From the NCBI GenBank assembly GCA_035653295.1, contig DASRCB010000315.1, positions 1 through 64,000 on the forward strand: 64,000 nt of DNA, read 5' to 3'. Numbering within the stretch: position 1 is the first letter of the stretch; each line of letters starts with the position of its first letter. A model generated the notes under the pieces. That model saw only the letters and a list, made by a program, of their open reading frames with translations. It did no database searches and was not told the origin of the DNA. Of this stretch, positions 58,545 through 64,000 are shown piece after piece. This stretch comes from DASRCB01 sp035653295. GTDB lineage: Bacteria; Acidobacteriota; Terriglobia; Bryobacterales; Bryobacteraceae. The translations under genes were made by a program, and so were the position numbers.

Positions 58545-61394
58545 ATGGATTCTCCGAAATCCGGGCCGGTTACAACGGCCGACCGATCCACCTTCGATCC
58601 GCGGAAGACCGTCAACCTGCCGAAGACCGCCTTCCCCATGAAAGCCAATCTGGCCCAGCGGGAGCCGGAGTTGCTGGCGCGCTGGACGGCCGACGGGCTC
58701 TATGAGAAGATTCGCGCCGCGCGCGCGGGCCGGCCGCAATGGATCCTGCACGACGGCCCGCCATACGCCAACGGGCGCATCCACCTCGGCACCGCGTTCA
58801 ACAAAATCCTGAAGGACTTCATCGTCAAGCTGAAAACGATGGAGGGCTACGACTCGCCCTACATCCCCGGCTGGGACTGCCACGGGTTGCCCATCGAACT
58901 CAAAGTGGACAGCGAACTGGGGGCGAAGAAGGCGCAGATGACCGCGGCGCAGATTCGTGCCGAGTGCCGCAGCTACGCGGAGAAGTTCATCGGCATCATG
59001 ACCCGGGATTTCAAGCGCCTCGGTGTTCTGGGCCGCTGGGAAGATCCGTATCTCACCATGTCGGCGCATTACGAAGCCGTCATCGCGGGCGCGTTCGTGG
59101 AGTTCCTGGACAAGGGCTACGTCTACAAGGGACTGAAGCCGGTGAACTGGTGCATACGGGATCGTACGGCGCTGGCCGAGGCGGAGGTCGACTACGAGAA
59201 CCACACCAGTCCGTCGATCTGGGTAAGGTTCCGGCTCCAGTCCGATCCGGCGCTGATCGATCCGGCGCTGGCGGGGCGGGATGTTTATGGGCTGATCTGG
59301 ACCACTACCCCGTGGACCATTCCCGCCAATATGGCCATCGCATTCCACCCGCGGTTCGAGTATGTCGCGGTTGAGGTTGGGACAGAGGTCTACATCGTCG
59401 CGCTCGAGTTGCTGAACGTTACGGCGGAGAAGTGCGGCTGGGGGCAGCCGAAGGTCATCGCCGCATTTCCCGGCTCGCGGATCGAAGGGGCCATTTTCCG
59501 GCATCCGTTCCTCGAGCGGGATTCGATTGGCATTCTTGCGGATCATGTCACGCTCGAGCAGGGAACCGGGGCTGTGCATACCGCGCCGGGGCACGGGCAG
59601 GAAGACTATGTCATTGGGCAGAAGTACGGGATTGCGACTTACTGCCCCGTCGATGGCTCGGGGCGATTTTTCCGCGCGGAGGGCGCGCCCGGGGTGCTGC
59701 CCGATGAGTTGATCGGGCTCACGGTGTGGGAAGCGAACCCGGTGGTCATCGACATTCTGAAGCGCCACGGCGCGCTGCTGCACACCGAGGACCTGGAGCA
59801 CAGCTATCCGCACTGCTGGCGTTGTCATCGGCCGACCATTTTCCGCGCCACCGAGCAATGGTTCATCGGTATGGAGCGCAACGGCCTGCGTCAGCGGGCG
59901 CTCGATTCCGTGAAGCGCGTCAAGTGGATGCCCGAGTGGGGCGAAGAGCGCATGGGCAACATGATCGCCATGCGGCCCGACTGGTGCATCTCGCGGCAGC
60001 GCGTGTGGGGCGTGCCGATTATCGTGTTTTACTGCGACGCCTGCAACGAAACCGTGACCGACCGGCGCGTGCTGGATCGGGTGGTGGCGCAGTTCGCCGA
60101 ATCGACCGCGGACGTGTGGTGGCAGAAATCGGCCGAAGAGCTTGCCGGGCCCGATGCAAAGTGCCCGAAATGCGGCGGTTCGAGCCTGCGCAAAGAGAAC
60201 GACATTCTGGACGTGTGGTTCGATTCCGGGTCGAGCCACCTGGCGGTGCTGACGCCGGAAAACGGCCTGCGCTGGCCGTCGGATCTTTATCTGGAAGGCG
60301 GAGATCAGTATCGCGGGTGGTTCCACAGCTCGCTGCTGGTAGGCGTGGGGCTGCGCGGCGAGGCGCCCTACCGGCAGTGCGCGACCAATGGATGGGCCCT
60401 GAATCAGCAGGGCGACATCATGTCCAAGTCGAAGGGCAACGCCATTGAGCCCGAGGCGGTGATCAAAAAATTCGGCGCGGACGTGTTGCGGCTGTGGGCG
60501 GCCTCGGTGGACTTTTCGGAAGACGTCCGGATTTCCGACACCATTCTGGAGCGGTTATCGGAAGCGTATCGAAAAATCCGCAACACCTTCAAATACGCTC
60601 TGGGAAATTTGTACGATTTCGACGCGGCGCGCGATGCCGTGCCGTTCAGCGAGCTGCCGGAGATCGACCAGTGGATTCTGCTGCGTGCCGAGGACCTGAT
60701 CCGGCGGTGCCGGGCGTGGTACGACGAGTTCGCGTTCCACAAGGTCTATCGCGCGATTTACGATTTCACCACCACGGACCTGAGCGCGGTGTACTTCGAT
60801 GTGCTCAAGGACCGGCTGTACACGCGCGCGGCGGAATCGCAGGCGCGGCGCAGCGGGCAGACCGCCGTCTGGCGCCTGACCTGGGCGCTGGTCCGGCTGA
60901 TTGCGCCGCTGCTGCCGTTCACCATGGAAGAGGTCTGGGGTTATTTCGGCAAGCCTGCGGGCGCGCCGGAGAGCGTGCACCTGGCCGAGCTGCCCGCGCC
61001 GGAGGAAGTCACCGAAGGGCTGGCGCCGGAGCAGCGGGCACGGCTGGCGAACTGGGATCGGCTGATGGCCGTCCGCGGCGACGTGCAGAAGAGCCTCGAA
61101 AAAGCGCGTGAGAAGAAGCTGATCGGCGCCTCGCTGGAGGCGCGGGTGCGGATCTCGGCCGATGGCGATGTACGGCCGCTGCTGGAGCAGTACGCCGCGG
61201 AACTGCCGGCGCTGTTCATCGTGTCTCAGGTCGAGCTTGGCAATCCCGCGCCGGAGATCACTGTCGAGGTGGAGCGCGCCGAGGGCGATAAGTGCGAGCG
61301 GTGCTGGAAATATACGAGTGAAGTTGGTGAGGATCCTGCCTGGCCGGGGCTCTGCCGCTCCTGCCGAGAGGCGATTGGGGTGACCCTGAAGTGA
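58545..61394 (+). CDS. ileS: Isoleucyl-tRNA synthetase
   Basis: 949 residues from the ATG at 58545 (MDSPKSGPVTTADRSTFDPR), chosen because the conserved KTVNLPKTAFPMKANLAQRE follows. The HIGH-type motif is PYANGRIHLGTAFNKIL, and the KMSKS loop is GDIMSKSKGNAIEPE. The C-terminal zinc module is CERCWKYTSEVGEDPAWPGL then CRSCREAIGV. The long open frame upstream of 58545 encodes nothing recognisable. Coupled to lspA by a 4-base GTGA overlap. Length and motifs are those of the bacterial type 1 enzyme. Confidence 0.96.
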   Translation: MDSPKSGPVTTADRSTFDPRKTVNLPKTAFPMKANLAQREPELLARWTADGLYEKIRAARAGRPQWILHDGPPYANGRIHLGTAFNKILKDFIVKLKTMEGYDSPYIPGWDCHGLPIELKVDSELGAKKAQMTAAQIRAECRSYAEKFIGIMTRDFKRLGVLGRWEDPYLTMSAHYEAVIAGAFVEFLDKGYVYKGLKPVNWCIRDRTALAEAEVDYENHTSPSIWVRFRLQSDPALIDPALAGRDVYGLIWTTTPWTIPANMAIAFHPRFEYVAVEVGTEVYIVALELLNVTAEKCGWGQPKVIAAFPGSRIEGAIFRHPFLERDSIGILADHVTLEQGTGAVHTAPGHGQEDYVIGQKYGIATYCPVDGSGRFFRAEGAPGVLPDELIGLTVWEANPVVIDILKRHGALLHTEDLEHSYPHCWRCHRPTIFRATEQWFIGMERNGLRQRALDSVKRVKWMPEWGEERMGNMIAMRPDWCISRQRVWGVPIIVFYCDACNETVTDRRVLDRVVAQFAESTADVWWQKSAEELAGPDAKCPKCGGSSLRKENDILDVWFDSGSSHLAVLTPENGLRWPSDLYLEGGDQYRGWFHSSLLVGVGLRGEAPYRQCATNGWALNQQGDIMSKSKGNAIEPEAVIKKFGADVLRLWAASVDFSEDVRISDTILERLSEAYRKIRNTFKYALGNLYDFDAARDAVPFSELPEIDQWILLRAEDLIRRCRAWYDEFAFHKVYRAIYDFTTTDLSAVYFDVLKDRLYTRAAESQARRSGQTAVWRLTWALVRLIAPLLPFTMEEVWGYFGKPAGAPESVHLAELPAPEEVTEGLAPEQRARLANWDRLMAVRGDVQKSLEKAREKKLIGASLEARVRISADGDVRPLLEQYAAELPALFIVSQVELGNPAPEITVEVERAEGDKCERCWKYTSEVGEDPAWPGLCRSCREAIGVTLK

Positions 61395-61969
61395 TGGGGG
61401 AGGCTGCACCAGGCCGGCTCAGAGCCCGCGGCGCCCTGGCATCCTGCCCCACATGGCTTCCGTTTGCTGTCGCCTTCGTTGTTTTTGCGCTGGATCAAAT
61501 CAGCAAATGGGTGATTAAGACCCGGCTTTCCACCTGGGACACGGTTCACGTCATTCCGGGGTTCTTCAATATCGTCCATGCCGAAAACCGGGGCGTCGCC
61601 TTTGGTTTCCTCGCCGCGTCGAGCGGAGCCGTGCGCGGCATCGTGCTGGTGGGCGTGGCGGCGGCGGTGCTGGTGTATGTGACCGTGCTGCTGTGGACCG
61701 GCCGCACCCGGGAGAATACGCTGCTGACCATGGCGCTGGCGCTGGTCCTGGGCGGCGCCATGGGGAACCTCTACGATCGCCTGGCTCGCGGAACGGTCAC
61801 CGACTTCATCGAGGTCTATGCCGGGGACCACTACTTCCCGGCCTTCAACGTAGCCGACAGCGCCATCTCCATCGGCGGGGCGCTGCTGGTGCTGGATATG
61901 CTGCGCTCGCGCGGGCCGAAGCACGGATTGGAAGCGGACGATGTTTCCCAGGCTCATCTCAATCGGTAA
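61391..61969 (+). CDS. lspA: Lipoprotein signal peptidase (signal peptidase II)
   Basis: 192 residues. Aspartic protease that cleaves the signal peptide of diacylated prolipoproteins. The first helix appears as PFAVAFVVFALDQISKWVIK; the catalytic aspartates lie in LGGAMGNLYDRLARGTVTDF and FPAFNVADSAISIGGALLVL. The start is the GTG at 61391 overlapping the ileS stop, or the ATG at 61394. The first ~20 residues (before the conserved core) are longer than in E. coli LspA and arginine-rich. Next is lgt, overlapping by 29 bp: the two act consecutively in lipoprotein maturation. Confidence 0.94.
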   Translation: MMGEAAPGRLRARGALASCPTWLPFAVAFVVFALDQISKWVIKTRLSTWDTVHVIPGFFNIVHAENRGVAFGFLAASSGAVRGIVLVGVAAAVLVYVTVLLWTGRTRENTLLTMALALVLGGAMGNLYDRLARGTVTDFIEVYAGDHYFPAFNVADSAISIGGALLVLDMLRSRGPKHGLEADDVSQAHLNR

Positions 61970-62735
61970 CTTCTGGATCCCGACTTATGGCGTGCTGGTC
62001 GCCATTGGCTTCCTGGTGGGCCTGTACATCACCGTGAAGCTGGCCAAAGAGAAGGGCCTGCCCCCGGACCAGATCGCGAATCTGGGAATCTATTGCGGAA
62101 TTGCCGGGCTGGCCGGCGGCAAGATCGCGATGTTTTTGTTCGACTGGCGGGTTTATTGGAATAACCCCGGCGAAATATTCTCGCGGGAGACCTTGCAGGC
62201 GGCCGGCGTTTATCAGGGCGGCCTGGTGCTGGCGCTGCTGGTCGCGGCGTGGTACATCCACCACAACAAGCTGCCGTGGCTGTCCACGCTCGATGTCTTC
62301 GCCCCGGGAGTAGCGATCGGACACGGCATCGGGCGGCTGGGATGTCTCGCCGCGGGCTGCTGCTGGGGCCTGCCGACCAGGCTGCCGTGGGGCATCACGT
62401 TTACCAATCCCGAGGCCGGCCGATTGACCGGCGTGCCCCTGGGCGTGCGGCTGCAGCCTACGCAGATCTACGAGGCCCTGGTGGAAGCCGCGATATTCGG
62501 GTTCCTGATCTGGCGCATTCGCAGGCCGCATCGGGCGGGAGAGGTTATGGGGCTGTATCTGGTGCTCTACTCCATAGCGCGATTCTTCATTGAGTTCGTG
62601 CGTGAGCATGAGCAGCCCACCCAGCTCGGCCTGTCGCTGACCCAGTGGATCGCGATCGCCACGTTCCTGCTCGGTGTCTGGTTCCTGCTGAACCGGACGG
62701 CGGCGCCGCGCGATGTCGCGGCGCGGCATGCATGA
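61941..62735 (+). CDS. lgt: Phosphatidylglycerol-prolipoprotein diacylglyceryl transferase
   Basis: 264 residues. Transfers the diacylglyceryl group to the prolipoprotein cysteine, before LspA cleavage. Seven hydrophobic segments; the conserved N-terminal region is FWIPTYGVLVAIGFLVGLYI. The Lgt signature reads AIGHGIGRLGCLAAGCCWG, containing the essential arginine and glycine, with RLQPTQIYEALVEAAIFGFL and SIARFFIEFVREHEQP nearer the C-terminus. It overlaps lspA by 29 bp and queG by 4 bp. Confidence 0.95.
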   Translation: MFPRLISIGNFWIPTYGVLVAIGFLVGLYITVKLAKEKGLPPDQIANLGIYCGIAGLAGGKIAMFLFDWRVYWNNPGEIFSRETLQAAGVYQGGLVLALLVAAWYIHHNKLPWLSTLDVFAPGVAIGHGIGRLGCLAAGCCWGLPTRLPWGITFTNPEAGRLTGVPLGVRLQPTQIYEALVEAAIFGFLIWRIRRPHRAGEVMGLYLVLYSIARFFIEFVREHEQPTQLGLSLTQWIAIATFLLGVWFLLNRTAAPRDVAARHA

Positions 62736-63769
62736 CCGCGGCTCAAACGCGACAGCTGGCGGCCGAGTGCGGGTTCGAGCTTTGCGGCGTGACGCCGGCG
62801 GGCCTCGTCACCGATCACACTCGATTCCAGCACTGGGTTGATCGCGGACTGGCCGGCGCGATGGGCTGGCTGACGGACCATCGCGCCGGGCTGCGGGCCG
62901 ATGTGCGGTCGCTGCTCCCCTCCGCAAAATCCGTGATCTGCGTCGGCAAGGTTTATAACTCGCCGCGGCCGTACTCGACCGAGTTCAACGATGACGAGTT
63001 GGCGTGGATTTCGCGCTACGCGTGGGGCGACGATTATCATCCCATTCTGAGGCGCGGGCTGGAACAGCTGGCCGCGCGTCTGGGGCCGGACCACGAATGG
63101 CGGGTTTGCGTGGATACCGCGCCGGTGCTGGAGCGCTCGCTGGCGCGCGCGGCGGGGCTGGGCTGGATCGGCAGGAATACCTGTCTGATCAATCAGCAGG
63201 TCGGGTCGTGGTTCTTTCTGGGTGAGCTGCTGACATCCGTCGACATCGAGGGCGAGAATGAGCCCGCGCCCGACCGGTGCGGCAGTTGTACGCGCTGCAT
63301 TGATGCGTGTCCGACCGAGGCGCTCCGCCCGGCGGGCGACTCCTGGGAGCTGGACGCGACGCGGTGTATTTCCTATTTCACGATTGAGCTGCGCGGAGCC
63401 ATTGAGGAGCGCTATCGCGCCGGCATCGGGCGCCATGTATTCGGGTGCGACATCTGCCAGGACGTGTGTCCGTGGAATCGCCAGGCCGAAGTAACCGCGG
63501 ACCAGCGGTTTGGAGCGCGGAACTTCGCCCCGCCGCTGGAGCGGCTGGCGGCGCTGAGCGAGTCGGACTTTCGCGCCATGTTTCGCGGCACGCCGGTGCT
63601 GAGAGCCAAGTACAGCGGCTTTCTGAGAAACGTTGCCGTCGCGATGGGAAACGCCGGCGAGCCGAGGTTTGCCGCCCCTCTGGAGCGCCTGGCGGACTCC
63701 GTCGATCCAGTCGTAGCCGAGCACGCCCGCTGGGCCTTGTCTCGCCTGGTCAGCGCTTTTCGACGATAA
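62732..63769 (+). CDS. queG: Epoxyqueuosine reductase
   Basis: 345 residues from the ATG at 62732, which overlaps the lgt stop as ATGA. Converts epoxyqueuosine to queuosine in tRNA, with cobalamin and two 4Fe-4S clusters. The cluster ligands are in CGSCTRCIDACPTEAL and FGCDICQDVCPWNRQA. The preceding DTAPVLERSLARAAGLGWIG is the family's conserved Asp-containing stretch, with GRNTCLINQQVGSWFFLGEL following. A HEAT-like C-terminal domain is expected and is only partly evident (LRNVAVAMGNAGEPRFAAPL). It ends at 63769, overlapping the remnant on the other strand by 20 bp. Confidence 0.95.
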   Translation: MTAAQTRQLAAECGFELCGVTPAGLVTDHTRFQHWVDRGLAGAMGWLTDHRAGLRADVRSLLPSAKSVICVGKVYNSPRPYSTEFNDDELAWISRYAWGDDYHPILRRGLEQLAARLGPDHEWRVCVDTAPVLERSLARAAGLGWIGRNTCLINQQVGSWFFLGELLTSVDIEGENEPAPDRCGSCTRCIDACPTEALRPAGDSWELDATRCISYFTIELRGAIEERYRAGIGRHVFGCDICQDVCPWNRQAEVTADQRFGARNFAPPLERLAALSESDFRAMFRGTPVLRAKYSGFLRNVAVAMGNAGEPRFAAPLERLADSVDPVVAEHARWALSRLVSAFRR

Positions 63770-63918
63770 CGTAATCAATCCACCAAGCGCGCCGTCGCGA
63801 AAAAGCCGCGGGCGGAGATGTTCTTCCATGCGCGCCAGACGCGGGGACAGGGCGGCGCTGGTGACAGCCAGTCCATGAGCTTCCAGCAGCGACTCGTATT
63901 CGCCGATCGACGGTTCCC
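63750..63918 (-). pseudogene. Broken C-terminal fragment of a SAM-dependent methyltransferase
   Basis: In one frame the minus strand reads EPSIGEYESLLEAHGLAVTS, then LARMEEHLRPRLFRDGA, a pattern typical of the C-terminal part of methyltransferases. In the next frame it continues AWWIDYVIVEKR and stops at 63752-63750, the expected tail. The two halves are joined only if two bases of a GCGCGC run are removed, so the gene is frameshifted. Upstream, a 54-bp inverted-repeat element (63919-63972) interrupts the frame, and a TAG lies at the edge of the window. The N-terminal two-thirds is not seen. A remnant, unless it is an assembly error. Confidence 0.6.
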
Positions 63919-63972
63919 TTGTGGTGCAAGCCTTTGGCTTGCACGCTGCAAAGCCGAAGGCTTGCACTACAA
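63919..63972. repeat. REPIN/MITE-like 54-bp inverted-repeat element
   Basis: Outer 14-bp inverted repeats, TTGTGGTGCAAGCC at 63919-63932 and GGCTTGCACTACAA at 63959-63972, match at 13 of 14 positions. Internally GTGCAAGCC-TTT-GGCTTGCAC (63924-63944) is a perfect 9-bp hairpin, and GCAAAGCC-GAA-GGCTTGC is a second, imperfect one. Two opposed hairpins inside terminal repeats are the layout of REPIN-type elements. It is inserted beside the methyltransferase fragment. Other copies were not seen in the window. Confidence 0.6.
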
Positions 63973-64000
63973 CGCGAATATCGGGAATCCTGCTGCACTA

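Noticed and set aside
63750..63998. An 82-codon minus-strand frame at the right edge.
   Set aside because: Only its last residues fit a methyltransferase tail; upstream it passes through the inverted-repeat element and has no coherent sequence.

Overview
The window is a GC-rich bacterial chromosome segment, best explained as Acidobacteriota, probably the Bryobacter/Solibacter lineage. Lineage-typical content includes an orphan FtsX/MacB-type permease of the kind described as acidobacterial duplicated orphan permeases (48198-50639), a large ankyrin protein, two members of an uncharacterised family carrying an STGPRTPEGK motif, GH3 and GH43-like glycosidases, and many secreted proteins of unknown function. 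No tRNA, rRNA, CRISPR array or prophage was recognised.

Layout. (1) 1-12433, minus strand: a tightly packed respiratory complex I operon, nuoA-C-D-E-F-G-H-J-K-L-M-N, with nuoN cut by the window edge. nuoB and nuoI are absent from their usual places. (2) 12472-17566, plus: thiS, a small membrane/coiled-coil protein, a MerR-type regulator, an S41 C-terminal processing protease overlapping an unusually long GMP synthase, and a hypothetical protein. (3) 17582-22100: a secreted NIF3-like protein, then a minus-strand trio (secreted protein, PNPOx-fold protein, NIPSNAP protein) divergent from a MocR/PdxR-type regulator, with a palindrome between them. (4) 22268-22933: a vapBC toxin-antitoxin pair. 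(5) 23065-26388: translation genes rplM-rpsI, rpsB-tsf-pyrH. (6) 26477-39657: mixed accessory region with a HbpS/GlcG-like protein, a hybrid-free histidine kinase, an FAD monooxygenase, a nine-heme cytochrome c fused to a membrane cytochrome b, a 58-residue membrane protein, a PYROXD2-like oxidoreductase, HDOD and ankyrin proteins, an aldo-keto reductase, a BNR-type propeller, and a MoeA/MoCF-like protein. (7) 39875-42227: arginine biosynthesis argC-argB-GNAT acetylglutamate synthase behind an ARG-box-like operator. (8) 42342-48117: orphan Flp pilin, TgpA-type transglutaminase, aldo-keto reductase, and a frameshifted DUF4139 protein. (9) 48198-57947: ADOP permease, GH3-GH43 pair, DUF3108 protein, two tandem secreted paralogues of an unknown family, thioesterase. 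(10) 58011-end: a TPR protein divergent from ileS-lspA-lgt-queG (all overlapping), then a broken methyltransferase remnant next to a REPIN-like inverted-repeat element.

Themes. Energy metabolism (complex I and the multiheme/cytochrome b fusion), translation and envelope biogenesis (ileS, lspA, lgt, ribosomal proteins) and a large secreted repertoire dominate. Several genes have a -10-like hexamer only 6-16 bp before the start codon, which suggests leaderless or very short-leader mRNAs. Two genes carry 2-nt length differences in GC dinucleotide contexts; these are either real lesions or assembly errors.
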